Of a stretch of DNA of 53,008 bases, positions 8,902 to 17,865 are shown piece after piece (within the stretch, counting starts at the first letter, position 1; the number at the start of each line of letters is the position of its first letter). Source of the stretch: Gammaproteobacteria bacterium. GTDB taxonomy: Bacteria; Pseudomonadota; Gammaproteobacteria; S012-40. The translations under genes were made by a program, and so were the position numbers. Location of the stretch: NCBI GenBank assembly GCA_029883265.1, contig JAOUJM010000004.1:1-53008 (forward strand), read 5' to 3'. The notes under the pieces are model-generated. The model was not told where the DNA came from, made no database searches, and saw only the letters and a program-made list of their open reading frames with translations.

Positions 8902-8904
8902 TTT

Positions 8905-10188
8905 TCACAAATTACTAATGACTTGAGTCATGGCTGATGTCAGTTTTTCGAGTTCCTGTTGTTTGATTGTATACGGCGGCATTATATAAATGAGTTTACC
9001 AAAAGGTCGTAGCCAAACGCCTAGCTGCACAAATTGCGGTACAATGCTTTGCATGTTTATCACTTGTTTCATTTCGACAACCGCAATTGCGCCAAGTACA
9101 CGGACATCGGCTACCGACGGCAGTTGAGACAATGGTGTTAAACTTTGAATTAATTGCTGCTCGATATTTTGAATGTTTGTTTGCCAAGCTGACTTCAATA
9201 ATAGTTCAATACTTGCATTGGCGGCGGCACACGCCAATGGGTTAGCCATAAAGGTTGGGCCGTGCATAAAAACACCTGGCTCACCGTTATCAATTGCCTG
9301 GTGCACCTGTTGATTACAGAGCGTGGCAGCTAAACTCATATAGCCACCAGTTAAGGCTTTACCCAAACACAAAATATCCGCTGCAATATTCGCGTGTTCA
9401 TAAGCAAATAATTTCCCACTACGCCCAAATCCGGTCGCGATTTCGTCAAAAATAAGCAGAACGCCATAATGATCACAAAGTTCTCTCGCTTGTTTTAAAT
9501 AGTCGGCAGAATAAAACCACATGCCACCTGCGCCTTGCACAATCGGCTCCATGATTAAGCCTGCGATTTGTTTATGGTGTTGCTCAAACATTTGTTGCAT
9601 TGCCAAAAAATCTTCAGTCTCACAAACTTCATGAAAACGTTTTTGTGGTTGTTCGATAAAAAACTGTTGGCTTAATGCTTGAGTGAACAAACTGTGCATA
9701 CCATTGACTGGATCGCAAACCGACATAGCACCGAATGTATCACCATGATAAGCATGGCGTAGACTAAGAAAATGTTGACGTTGCTTTTGGCCAATGGCCG
9801 CTTGATATTGTATCGCCATTTTTAAGGCAACTTCTACCGCAACCGAACCGGAGTCGGCAAAAAATACTGCTTGCAAGGATGGGTGAGTAATCGCAATAAG
9901 TTTAGCCGCCAAGTCGATTGCTGGTTGATGCGTAAGTCCGCCAAACATCACATGTGAAACCTGATCAATTTGGTGTTTTAGCGCTTGGTCAATTTCGGGG
10001 TGTTTATAGCCATGGATAACACTCCACCAAGAAGCCATGCCATCAATTAATTCACGACCATCGCGCAAACGAATATTGACGCCTTGAGCCGATTCAACCG
10101 CATAGATAGGTAGCTGCGAATTGAGTGAACTATAAGGATGCCAAATATGTTGTCGGTCGAATTGTAAATAGTCGTCGATGGTTTGCAT
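8905..10188 (-). CDS. bioA: Adenosylmethionine-8-amino-7-oxononanoate aminotransferase
   Basis: A PLP-dependent class III aminotransferase that converts 8-amino-7-oxononanoate to 7,8-diaminononanoate using S-adenosylmethionine as amino donor (biotin synthesis). ATG 10188 gives 427 residues, the usual BioA length. The open frame continues 29 codons upstream but lacks family similarity there. Visible signatures are WHPYSS near the N-terminus, MASWWSVIHGY with the BioA-specific tryptophan pair, AYHGDTFGAMSV, LLIFDEIATGFGRSG with the PLP-binding Asp, and LCLGKALTGGY with the Schiff-base lysine (Lys277). No other biotin gene is adjacent and no BirA-type operator was recognised upstream. Confidence 0.95.
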   Translation of the reverse strand: MQTIDDYLQFDRQHIWHPYSSLNSQLPIYAVESAQGVNIRLRDGRELIDGMASWWSVIHGYKHPEIDQALKHQIDQVSHVMFGGLTHQPAIDLAAKLIAITHPSLQAVFFADSGSVAVEVALKMAIQYQAAIGQKQRQHFLSLRHAYHGDTFGAMSVCDPVNGMHSLFTQALSQQFFIEQPQKRFHEVCETEDFLAMQQMFEQHHKQIAGLIMEPIVQGAGGMWFYSADYLKQARELCDHYGVLLIFDEIATGFGRSGKLFAYEHANIAADILCLGKALTGGYMSLAATLCNQQVHQAIDNGEPGVFMHGPTFMANPLACAAANASIELLLKSAWQTNIQNIEQQLIQSLTPLSQLPSVADVRVLGAIAVVEMKQVINMQSIVPQFVQLGVWLRPFGKLIYIMPPYTIKQQELEKLTSAMTQVISNL

Positions 10189-10372
10189 GATGTGTTGTGC
10201 GCTGTCGTGAATTACAAACATTCTAAGGGCTAAGTGGTTTAAAAAGCAAACGCTTAATCTTTCAAGCATGTACATTGTGAATGGGATTTGTTAATTTAGT
10301 GAGTAGCAAATTCACATTGGCAATAATACGGTCCCCATTCTAAGTTTCTGCGCTTGAAGAGTAGGAGTTAAC

Positions 10373-10837
10373 ATGTCCAAACAATATTACATAGCACAAA
10401 TGAATCTGGTAAAAGTTTTAGCACCGTTGGATGATCCGCGCATGGCAGACTTTGTTGATCAATTGGATTACATTAATCAATTAGCCGATGATGCTGCTGG
10501 ATTTGTTTGGCGTTATCAAGACGAACATGATGTTTATGATGATGATATTTTATTGAACATGTCGGTTTGGGAAAGCATTGAGGATTTACATGCGTATGTC
10601 TACCAAGGTGAGCATTTGCAAGTATTAAAACAAGGCGCTAAGTGGGCAGATAAAATTGATGGTTACAGCACTGTGTTATGGTGGATAGAAAAAGCTCAGC
10701 CTTTTCCAACTGATTATGAAGCGAAGGCGCGCATGGATCATTTGCTGACGCATGGCCCCAGTGAATATGCATTTACTTTTGCCAAACGTTTTGTCGCACC
10801 CGATGGAATTGTGACAAGCGAAACTGAAAACGCATAA
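10373..10837 (+). CDS. DUF3291 family protein
   Basis: 154 residues from ATG 10373, preceded by AGGAG with good spacing. The sequence has the DUF3291 pattern: an early YYIAQMNLVK, a central GFVWRYQD, NMSVWESIEDLHAYVY, then a C-terminal VLWWIEKAQPF and KRFVAPDG. This dimeric alpha/beta barrel family resembles antibiotic-biosynthesis monooxygenases, but its function is unknown. The 3' end and stop lie within a perfect hairpin shared with the converging PII-like gene. Confidence 0.82.
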   Translation: MSKQYYIAQMNLVKVLAPLDDPRMADFVDQLDYINQLADDAAGFVWRYQDEHDVYDDDILLNMSVWESIEDLHAYVYQGEHLQVLKQGAKWADKIDGYSTVLWWIEKAQPFPTDYEAKARMDHLLTHGPSEYAFTFAKRFVAPDGIVTSETENA

Positions 10838-10853
10838 TTACTTATGCGTTTTC
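10826..10853. terminator. Bidirectional terminator hairpin built into both converging coding ends
   Basis: GAAAACGCATAA (10826-10837) and TTATGCGTTTTC (10842-10853) form a perfect 12-bp stem with the four-base loop ttac. Both TAA stop codons lie in the stem, so both proteins end in Glu-Asn-Ala. The outer A:T pairs give a T-rich run in each direction. Confidence 0.7.
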
Positions 10854-11183
10854 GCTGGCTTTTGCTGTGCCGGTAATTCGTTTTTTATCACGCACACGAT
10901 AAACCTCATCGACGGAATGCACGGAAACTATGCCGTCACCTTCGCTGCCGGTGCTGGCGTGATCGAGAATAATGCCAACCACCCGATAAACATCTTTTTC
11001 ACTAATTACCACTTCGAGCTTAATTTTATCTTCCAGACCGTCATTGGAAAAGGTATTCACGTATTCCCCATAGCCTTTGATAGAACTGATTGATGCGCCA
11101 GGAACACCGGTTTCTTTTAATGCTTCAATCACCTGATTTATACGGCTTTTTTGTAGAATTGCCACAACTTGCTTAACACTCAT
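10842..11183 (-). CDS. PII-family (GlnB-like) signalling protein with an atypical T-loop
   Basis: ATG 11183 (113 residues) has a strong purine-rich site, ggggggaaa, just upstream. An earlier start at 11204 is not needed. The fold markers are the ferredoxin-like start MSVKQVVAILQKSRINQVIE, then KIKLEVVISEKDVYRVVGII, then STGSEGDGIVSVHSVDEVYR, corresponding to the nucleotide-binding B-loop of PII. The T-loop region (about residues 37-55, GYGEYVNTFSNDGLEDK) has no equivalent of the uridylylated Tyr51, so classical GlnD modification is unlikely. No amtB or glnK partner is nearby, so the target is unknown; the regulated system may not concern nitrogen. Confidence 0.8.
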   Translation of the reverse strand: MSVKQVVAILQKSRINQVIEALKETGVPGASISSIKGYGEYVNTFSNDGLEDKIKLEVVISEKDVYRVVGIILDHASTGSEGDGIVSVHSVDEVYRVRDKKRITGTAKASENA

Positions 11184-11228
11184 GTATATTTCCCCCCATT
11201 GCATCGGCTATTTAGATCAGCCAATATC

Positions 11229-11247
11229 TGCTGTTAATTTAACAGCA
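11229..11247. promoter_or_regulatory. Perfect palindrome upstream of the PII-like gene
   Basis: TGCTGTTAA-t-TTAACAGCA, 9-bp arms around one base, lies 46-64 bases upstream of the PII-like start. It is a good candidate regulator binding site. The regulator is not identified. Confidence 0.5.
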
Positions 11248-11760
11248 AATGGTTAAAGTATAGTTAAGTCAGCTTGCACATAGAAGCAATATTTTTCCGG
11301 AAAGTTTTGCTCCATTATTTCAAAACGAAACCCAAATTGTTTCCTGCTGAGGGTTTGATAATGAGTGCCCCAGAGGCTTGAAGACTTTGATTTCAATGTG
11401 AAATCCTCTGCTAGAAGCAAACGTCCTTTTTTGAGGTAACCTATGCAGCGGGTTTTCAAACTGAGCCTAGTTGTATGGAATATATTTCTCGGGTTGTCGT
11501 AGACGATTCTTGAATTTCAATATTATTGTTAAAGGCGTGTAGACAATGGGCAAAAGCTAATGCTGGGCATTTAGTCTGAGGGTGAGTTTTAATGCTCCCT
11601 CAACACCTGTGTTAAATACTTGAGTCTATAGCAATAGATTATGAGTAAGTGTTGTTAATGTTCTCGCATAGAAAAAGTAATGACAGCGACCTGTAGAAGC
11701 AATAATAATACATGAGTTTTTTTGAATTACATATGTTGATTTAAAGTGATAACATCGTAT
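11248..11760. other. Long gene-free stretch
   Basis: Nothing convincing was found. A 68-codon minus-strand frame (11253-11459) begins with TTG without a ribosome binding site and matches nothing I recognise. The rest is AT-rich with no clear hairpins. Confidence 0.4.
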
Positions 11761-11786
11761 GAAAAAAAAGAGGGCATAAGCCCTCT
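11761..11786 (-). terminator. Intrinsic terminator of the TauE operon
   Basis: On the minus strand AGAGGGC-ttat-GCCCTCT is followed by a run of eight T, 22 bases after the TauE-type gene stop. This is a textbook rho-independent terminator. Confidence 0.85.
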
Positions 11787-11807
11787 CTTTAAATAAACTG
11801 GATTAAC

Positions 11808-12884
11808 TTAGTCGGTCGCGCCTTTTTCTACAAACACTTCATGACGTTTTTTATGTTCAGCCATACCTTTTAACAAGGAACCTACAATAACAATTGCACC
11901 AACGGCTAAGGCCAAGATCAAGGTAACAAAACTTGCGGTATCGAGTATATAGGTAGTATTGCTAGATAAAGGTGCAATCCAATGCATTTGATCTAGATAC
12001 ACGGGTAATTTTATTAAGCGGCTCAACAAAACGATAATCATGATCATACCCATGACAAGTTTTACCGTATGCTCTTTAACATAGGTAGTGCCGATTGCGC
12101 CGACTTGCACGCCAAATAGTGATCCAGCTAGAATAATCATGGCGAGTCGAATATCAACAAATCCATCCCATGCATATAACATTGAGCCACCCATGCCCAT
12201 GATAAAAGCAACAACTAATTCGGTTGCAGTTGCCATAATCGCAGGCGCACCTAGAACGTAAATCATCGCGGGTACACCGATGAAACCACCGACCGCTATT
12301 GTTGCTGCAAGCATGCCTGTGGCAAAGCCTAAGGGCGCAACAAATAAAATTGATACTTTTGCTTTGAGTGATGGGAAATACATCATGGTGCCCGGAATAT
12401 GAATCGATTGAACCCATTTGGCTAAACGTCCGGCTTCATGTTCCTTGTCTGGGTCATGATGTTTCATGCCGCGATAAGCATCACGCAACACAAATACGCC
12501 AACAATGGCGAGTACAACGACAAACACTGCTGAGACATATAAATCGGTGCCGACATTGCCAAAGGCATCGCGAATATCGGTCATAAAGTTTTTACCCACT
12601 AAAACGCCAATTTCGGCAAAAATACCCATAACAATGCCGAGCTTCACATCGACTTGACCATACTTGTGGCGTTTGATCGAGGCCACCAATGCTTTGGGAA
12701 ACTTGTGCGCCATATTGCTCGCAACGGCGACGATGCCAGGTACACCAAAACTCATCATGGCAGGCGTTAAAACAAATGCGCCACCAGAGCCAATAAAGCC
12801 GCTCACCATGCCGCCTACGATTCCAACCAGGAATAAGGAGATTACGTTAGTCCAGGTTAAATCGATAAAATTAATAACTTCCAT
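11808..12884 (-). CDS. TauE/SafE (TSUP) family anion permease, probable sulfite/organosulfonate exporter
   Basis: 358 residues with about eight membrane segments. The N-terminal TSUP signature is GGMVSGFIGSGGAFVLTPAM, and the second half repeats it as GFATGMLAATIAVGGFIGVP. It carries a charged loop around residues 135-160 (DPDKEHEAGR) between the two halves. GAGAGAG lies six bases before ATG 12884. It is the downstream member of a two-gene operon with a small membrane protein and ends in a strong terminator. TSUP proteins move sulfite, sulfoacetate, thiosulfate or similar anions. The substrate here is not readable, though the divergent LysR regulator suggests inducible expression. Confidence 0.88.
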   Translation of the reverse strand: MEVINFIDLTWTNVISLFLVGIVGGMVSGFIGSGGAFVLTPAMMSFGVPGIVAVASNMAHKFPKALVASIKRHKYGQVDVKLGIVMGIFAEIGVLVGKNFMTDIRDAFGNVGTDLYVSAVFVVVLAIVGVFVLRDAYRGMKHHDPDKEHEAGRLAKWVQSIHIPGTMMYFPSLKAKVSILFVAPLGFATGMLAATIAVGGFIGVPAMIYVLGAPAIMATATELVVAFIMGMGGSMLYAWDGFVDIRLAMIILAGSLFGVQVGAIGTTYVKEHTVKLVMGMIMIIVLLSRLIKLPVYLDQMHWIAPLSSNTTYILDTASFVTLILALAVGAIVIVGSLLKGMAEHKKRHEVFVEKGATD

Positions 12885-12898
12885 TAATCTCTCTCACT

Positions 12899-13141
12899 TT
12901 ATTTTTTGACGGCGGCTTTAAAGCCTAATACGTCCCAAAACCTGCCAGTAAAGGCGCCATGGATATATGAAAAAACAAAGGCGATAGCGATTGGCACCAA
13001 AAATAAGGCTTTGTCACCGGCTTGCACTTGCGTCGCAATTGCCAGAATTTCATCATTAAAAACGTATAAGCTGATGTAGAGGGCGATACTTAATACGCCG
13101 AGAATAAGGACTGACAACACACTGGTTTTATTTTCACTCAT
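12899..13141 (-). CDS. Small two-helix inner-membrane protein of the TauE operon
   Basis: 80 residues with two hydrophobic helices (about 8-28 VLSVLILGVLSIALYISLYVF and 45-63) and a basic C-terminus FKAAVKK. It ends 14 bases before the TauE-type start on the same strand, so the two are almost certainly co-transcribed. It may be an accessory subunit of the exporter. No family is confidently recognised; the conclusion rests on context and a clean ORF. Confidence 0.7.
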   Translation of the reverse strand: MSENKTSVLSVLILGVLSIALYISLYVFNDEILAIATQVQAGDKALFLVPIAIAFVFSYIHGAFTGRFWDVLGFKAAVKK

Positions 13142-13321
13142 GGCTTTCCTCGCTAAGTTACTGAGCTTTGGGCAATTTTAATTATGCTAAATTGGAATAT
13201 ATGACGCCTGATGATAGGCTGTATGATTCGGCCAATTTAAAACAATAATCGCCTTGCTGTTGAAATATCGGCAAATTATGCTCGAATTGAAGACTGTTTG
13301 TAATTGAAAATGTTTACGCTA

Positions 13322-13340
13322 ATATTCCTATATGGAATAT
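13322..13340. promoter_or_regulatory. Palindromic operator overlapping the LysR start codon
   Basis: ATATTCC-TATAT-GGAATAT is a perfect dyad with LysR-box geometry (interrupted 15-bp core ATTCC..GGAAT). The regulator's ATG (13332) lies within it. A further half-site GGAATAT occurs at 13194-13200, toward the divergent TauE operon. This is a natural site for autorepression plus control of the operon. Confidence 0.6.
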
Positions 13341-14228
13341 AATAAGCTCCCTGACCTAAAATCCTTGGCAACCTTACAAGCAGTAGTTGAGCGTGGTGGC
13401 GTGAGTGAAGCCGCGAAGCTATTGAACATAGGCCAACCGGCGGTCACCAAACGTTTACGTTCGCTTGAAACACTTTATGCCACGCCGATTATGGAACGGG
13501 TCAGTGGACGTTTGCAGCTGACTGATGTGGGTCAGCAGATTTATCAATTTGCCGTGCTCACCACCAATTTTCATCAGCGTTTACAAAAAAGCCTTGCCGA
13601 TTTGAACCAAGGCAAGCGCACTTTGCGTCTTGAGGTCACCATGGCGATAGGCGAGCATTTCCTGCCCGCATGGTTGGTGCGTTTTGCCGATACTCATCCG
13701 CAATATCGAGTGGAAAGTCGTCTGGCTTATGGGCGGATAATCGAGCCACGTTTAGCGGTTGGGCAAATCGATTTAGCGGTTATGGAAAATGCTCCCGATC
13801 ACCCGGATGTATTGGTGCAACAATGGCGAACCGATGAGATTGTTATGGTGTGTGGCGCGCAACACCCGATAGCGCGTCGTAAAAAACTTCGTATGCAGGA
13901 TTTATTTGATCTTAACTTTGTTTTGCGTGAAAAAAATGCGGCGCTACGAGAGCATATGGATAGACTACTCGAGCAACATGGCATTCAGGATTTAAACATT
14001 AGCATGGAGGTCGGTTCAACGGCCGCAATAATTGATATTTTGCACAGTGGACGCCATGTAAGCTTTTTACCATTGTTCGCTGTCGCATCTGAAATTGATA
14101 ATGGTCAACTCGTCACGTTGCCCATTAAAGACCTCTACACCCGGCGAACCTTATGGATTGTGCGACATCGTATGCATTTGAATCATCCGGTCGCAAACGC
14201 ATTTATAGAAATGTTGCAGCAGGCTTAA
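13332..14228 (+). CDS. LysR-family transcriptional regulator
   Basis: 298 residues. The N-terminal winged HTH covers about residues 8-66 and includes LATLQAVVERGGVSEAAKLL followed by NIGQPAVTKRLRSLE. The C-terminal part is a periplasmic-binding-protein-like effector domain (RLAVGQIDLAVMENAPDHPD, VGSTAAIIDILHSGRHVSFL). It is divergent from the TauE exporter operon, the classic LysR arrangement, so it most likely controls that operon in response to a sulfur compound or related anion. The target is inferred from position only. No Shine-Dalgarno precedes ATG 13332 because the operator occupies that space. Confidence 0.9.
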   Translation: MEYNKLPDLKSLATLQAVVERGGVSEAAKLLNIGQPAVTKRLRSLETLYATPIMERVSGRLQLTDVGQQIYQFAVLTTNFHQRLQKSLADLNQGKRTLRLEVTMAIGEHFLPAWLVRFADTHPQYRVESRLAYGRIIEPRLAVGQIDLAVMENAPDHPDVLVQQWRTDEIVMVCGAQHPIARRKKLRMQDLFDLNFVLREKNAALREHMDRLLEQHGIQDLNISMEVGSTAAIIDILHSGRHVSFLPLFAVASEIDNGQLVTLPIKDLYTRRTLWIVRHRMHLNHPVANAFIEMLQQA

Positions 14229-14251
14229 ATCGATTTGATCAAGCTTAGAGT

Positions 14252-16060
14252 TTATGTGACCGTGTCGAGAAACTCGCGTAATTGATGAGGGGTAACCGGT
14301 TTGTGTGCCACCGGAAATTCCGAAGACTTGACATGTTTGAGAGTAGTCGAATTCGATTCACCGGTCACGATTAATGCAGGTACGTCTAAATCCATTTCAT
14401 CAAACAAAAAACTCAAGGCATCTAAGCCGGTTTTATTATCACGCAATCGGTAATCCACGATCACGGCATTCGGGCGCAGCGCTTGGTTACTGAGTGTCTC
14501 GAATGCGGCTTCGGCACTATCAGCGATAACGACATGATAGTTCCATTGCTCAAGTAAAGCGCGTGTGCTTTCGAGAATATTTTTTTCATCATCAATGACC
14601 AAAATAATGTGTTGGCGTGCAGGCGAGTGTTTGATGGTTTGTTTAGTCTCAATACTATTGGTTTTGACTTCAACCCCTTTGTTTAATTTAAAACGAATTA
14701 GGGTACCGTGTCCAAGTTCCGACTCGAGCTTCAGTTCGATATCAAGCAAATGACAAAGGCGATCGACTATTGCAAGCCCAAGCCCCAAACCTTTTGAACG
14801 ATCACGCTCTGGGTTCTGTAATTGACGAAACTCTTCAAAAATTTCTTTTTGTTTATCTGCCGGGATACCTGGGCCGGTGTCGCCAACTTCAATTTCTATT
14901 TGTTCGTTAACTTCACGGGCTTTAACCCATACTTTTCCGCTTTTGGTATAACGAAATGCGTTGCCGATTAGGTTTCGAAGAATGAGTTCGACCAGAATGG
15001 GATCTGAATGACAGAAAAAATGCTCAGACTGCCATGACCAATCAAGCTTTTGTTGGATTGCTTCGGAATCAAACTCCTTGTCAAAACGTGCCAGCATATT
15101 AACTAATGCAAAATTGGCTGGATTGGGTTTGATTACGCCCGCATCTAATTTTGAGATATCTAAAAGCGCGTTAAACAATCCTTCTAAGGCTTGTGATGCA
15201 TTTTTTATATTGGCGACTAGTGGGCGAGTTTCTTCATCTTTAATGCGACTATCCAAAGCAGCGGTGAATAATCCAAGTGCGTGCAAAGGTTGACGTAAGT
15301 CATGACTCGCCGCGGCTAAAAATTTTGACTTGGCGATATTTGCCAGTTCAGCTTCTTTACGAGCCTGGTCGGCATTTTCAATTTCTTGTTGTAAACGATT
15401 AACCAATTGAGTGTTTTGAAAACGTAAACTAAAGGTTTCAGCCCAGGTGCGATTCATATTGCGCGCATAACTTTGGCTGATTAACCACTGCATTGGCACA
15501 AGAAAGCCCAGCAAAATATAAAAACTATCGGCTGTGCCAATTAAACGTAGGCTTAGCGCGGCACTTACGCAAATAGTTAAGCTGTAATAACAGGGTAGGT
15601 GGGTGCCCAACACGGAAATTGACGACAAGTTCATTACGGTAACTAAAAAAATACTGAAATAAATAAGCAGTGGTTGGCTGGTGTCAAAAAACAAGAAAAA
15701 ACTGGCGCCCCAGAAAAGCGCTGATAGTAAATTTAAAACAAAATAATATTGTCCCCACTTAGGTAGCTCACTGTCATCGGGTTTGCACTTTTTAAATTGG
15801 CGCGCTAAAACATAGAGTGCAAAAGCCGTAATTAACAGGCCGCCAATCAGTGTGTAAAACTGAATTCGATTGGAATGGCCCCAAAAAAATATGGCTACAC
15901 CAATGACGACGACGACATGAGCGATTCCGCCGGACAGTGCTTGCTGATAAAGCGTGCGAATTTGTTCAGCGTTGATTTTGGCGTGATGTTGTTGATCTGC
16001 AACTACTTGGGAGTTGGGGAATGACAATTTCCCGAGCAAACCTTTATTCTTTTCTTGCAT
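14252..16060 (-). CDS. Hybrid sensor histidine kinase with C-terminal receiver domain
   Basis: 602 residues. Residues ~45-200 hold about six membrane helices with almost no periplasmic loops, so sensing is likely within the membrane. The phosphorylation box ASHDLRQPLHALGLF (His253) is followed by NLIGNAF (N-box), DTGPGIP (G1) and GLGLGLA (G2) of the ATPase. The receiver (residues ~485-602) has the acidic pair in VIDDEKN, phospho-acceptor Asp536 in VIVDYRL, the conserved Thr in VTGES and Lys587 in HKPVT. No DNA-binding partner response regulator is adjacent. It converges on the LysR gene with 23 bases between stops. The signal is unknown. Confidence 0.93.
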   Translation of the reverse strand: MQEKNKGLLGKLSFPNSQVVADQQHHAKINAEQIRTLYQQALSGGIAHVVVVIGVAIFFWGHSNRIQFYTLIGGLLITAFALYVLARQFKKCKPDDSELPKWGQYYFVLNLLSALFWGASFFLFFDTSQPLLIYFSIFLVTVMNLSSISVLGTHLPCYYSLTICVSAALSLRLIGTADSFYILLGFLVPMQWLISQSYARNMNRTWAETFSLRFQNTQLVNRLQQEIENADQARKEAELANIAKSKFLAAASHDLRQPLHALGLFTAALDSRIKDEETRPLVANIKNASQALEGLFNALLDISKLDAGVIKPNPANFALVNMLARFDKEFDSEAIQQKLDWSWQSEHFFCHSDPILVELILRNLIGNAFRYTKSGKVWVKAREVNEQIEIEVGDTGPGIPADKQKEIFEEFRQLQNPERDRSKGLGLGLAIVDRLCHLLDIELKLESELGHGTLIRFKLNKGVEVKTNSIETKQTIKHSPARQHIILVIDDEKNILESTRALLEQWNYHVVIADSAEAAFETLSNQALRPNAVIVDYRLRDNKTGLDALSFLFDEMDLDVPALIVTGESNSTTLKHVKSSEFPVAHKPVTPHQLREFLDTVT

Positions 16061-16549
16061 TGTTTTCAGCTATTGTTATTACTACATGCGATGAAGGCGG
16101 ACACATTTTATAGTAATTTGAATCAATCGTCACCAACAAGTCGAGCGTGTTTACGCTGGGCTAACCTCAAGTTACACAAAGTAAGATTGGGCTAAGTTAC
16201 TGTAAATTGGAAAAATAATTATAGAATGCGAAGCTTGGTCAACATAGTCAGCAATTTTGATATTATTTAACATGGTCGCTAAGTTGATGTTGGGTGTTTC
16301 ATAGAACCTCTGTTTCCTGAGTATTTCGCAACACCACTTCTTCCAGGCAGCCCCTCGCGCTGTGGACAGGATGCATGCGCCTGACTTGTTTGTTTTGCGC
16401 CTTATATTAAAAATTCCACTTTTCTCAAATATGCATTCAAATTTGCGTACTAATATCGAGAGCCTTGTGTAGCTGTTTTTTGGCTTTCAAAAGTTTAACA
16501 ACAAGCTATAAAAGAACATTAGCGTTGTCATTTTATTGCGTGGAGCTAG
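16061..16549. other. Gene-free stretch
   Basis: This lies between the histidine kinase start and the end of the GST gene. I see no ORF, tRNA, strong palindrome or terminator. It should contain the kinase promoter, but none was identified with confidence. Confidence 0.4.
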
Positions 16550-17158
16550 CTAAATTGTCATTGCATTCATTGAAACATAAGCGGGTGTAGATGCAATTCG
16601 ATCCAACCAACGATTGGTTGCCGGGTATTGGGATAAATCAAATCCTCCTTCTCCAGCCACATGGGTGTATGCATATAAGCTGATGTCCGCAATTGTGAGT
16701 CGTTCGCCGACAAAAAATTGATTGCTAGATAAATGTTGTTCCATGACAGTTAAGGCCTTATGGCCACCACTTTGTTTGGCTAGATATTCCTCGTGCCGGT
16801 CTGCGGGAAGCCCTAAATATTTTTCAATAAAACGTGCCACAGCAATATAAGGTTCGTGACTGTATTGTTCGAAGAATTGCCATTGGAGAATTTGTGAATG
16901 TTCAAAAGCATTTGAACTGCTAAATATAGTGTTATGTGCTAAATAATTTAAAATAGCATTGGACTCGCTTAAGCATGTGCCATCGTCAAGTTCAAGTAAG
17001 GGAATTTTTCCATTGGGGTTTTTCACTAAGAAACTAACTTTTTCAGTGTCACCCTGTAAAATATCCATTGCTATCCATTCGTGCTGAATATTCAAGAATG
17101 ACATGAGTAATTTTATTTTGTAACAATTGCCGGATTGTATATCGCCATAAACTTTCAT
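16550..17158 (-). CDS. Glutathione S-transferase family protein
   Basis: 202 residues. The thioredoxin-like N-terminal domain starts MKVYGDIQSGNCYKIKLLMS, with Ser/Cys at the usual active-site region. It carries the cis-proline glutathione site NPNGKIPLLEL (KIP) and the gamma-glutamyl contact LSESNAILNYLA. The all-helical C-terminal domain holds the N-capping box FVGERLTIADISLYAY. It probably conjugates or reduces electrophiles or peroxides with glutathione in the cytosol. Twenty bases separate it from the secreted-protein gene upstream on the same strand. Confidence 0.9.
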   Translation of the reverse strand: MKVYGDIQSGNCYKIKLLMSFLNIQHEWIAMDILQGDTEKVSFLVKNPNGKIPLLELDDGTCLSESNAILNYLAHNTIFSSSNAFEHSQILQWQFFEQYSHEPYIAVARFIEKYLGLPADRHEEYLAKQSGGHKALTVMEQHLSSNQFFVGERLTIADISLYAYTHVAGEGGFDLSQYPATNRWLDRIASTPAYVSMNAMTI

Positions 17159-17177
17159 TGATATTCCTTATTAATTT

Positions 17178-17744
17178 CTACCGCTCAAGTTCCTTCACTT
17201 TGATGGCATCAATCACAATATGGGTCGAGCAATCCAAAGACTGTGATTCATAAAAAATTTGGGCGTTTTCGCGAGTGCATTCGTATTTATAGTCGCTGAT
17301 CAGAATAGACCAATCGGTGCGCTCATACTGTAGCGTTTCAGCTTTGCCAAAACGGACTCGGCGTCGTAATGCAGTGAATAAGCATTGAGGTGTTCCTTTT
17401 TTTGAAACACTGGAAGTTGCGCGAAAGTAGTAGCCTTCGATGCTATTTTTAGTTTCCTGATTTAAGTGGGTGCTACGCCGACCGCCGCCACAATTTAAAA
17501 AGTCTAAATCGTCGCCATCACAAGTGGAAACGACTAACTGTGTGGGTATTTTGTTGCTGGGCGATATTCTTAAGAATTTACTGGCATAACTAACCGCGTT
17601 GCCTGTGACATTGCAGTGGTTGGTGTTGAGATAGGCCTGTTGTACCTGGTAATAGCCAACTTTGTTTTGTTCAGAAAAAGCTTCATCAGCCCAGCCCAGT
17701 AGAGGATGGAAAAAAACTATTAATGCAATTCGTTTGAACATCAT
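17178..17744 (-). CDS. Secreted cysteine-containing protein of unknown function
   Basis: 188 residues with a signal peptide (MMFKRIALIVFFHPLLGWA). The mature part has cysteines in NHCNV, STCDGDD, FLNCGGG, PQCLF, YECTR and LDCST, which could form disulfides in the periplasm. Two adjacent ATG codons (17744 and 17741) could start it, and neither has a strong binding site. No family is recognised. It lies upstream of the GST gene on the same strand and may share its transcript. Confidence 0.6.
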   Translation of the reverse strand: MMFKRIALIVFFHPLLGWADEAFSEQNKVGYYQVQQAYLNTNHCNVTGNAVSYASKFLRISPSNKIPTQLVVSTCDGDDLDFLNCGGGRRSTHLNQETKNSIEGYYFRATSSVSKKGTPQCLFTALRRRVRFGKAETLQYERTDWSILISDYKYECTRENAQIFYESQSLDCSTHIVIDAIKVKELER

Positions 17745-17865
17745 GTTGTTGGTCTAACTATTAACGGTCAAGCTATTATTGCTTTCCTTTTTAAAGCTGG
17801 CAACAGGAATTTTACATTGCTTGGCCAGGCATCAATACCCAACACTGTCTATCAGTAAAGACATG

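Noticed and set aside
10189-10372. BirA-type biotin operator upstream of bioA
   Set aside because: The expected TTGTAAACC dyad is not present.
11253-11459. 68-codon minus-strand frame
   Set aside because: TTG start without a binding site, no recognisable sequence, no terminator; not supported.
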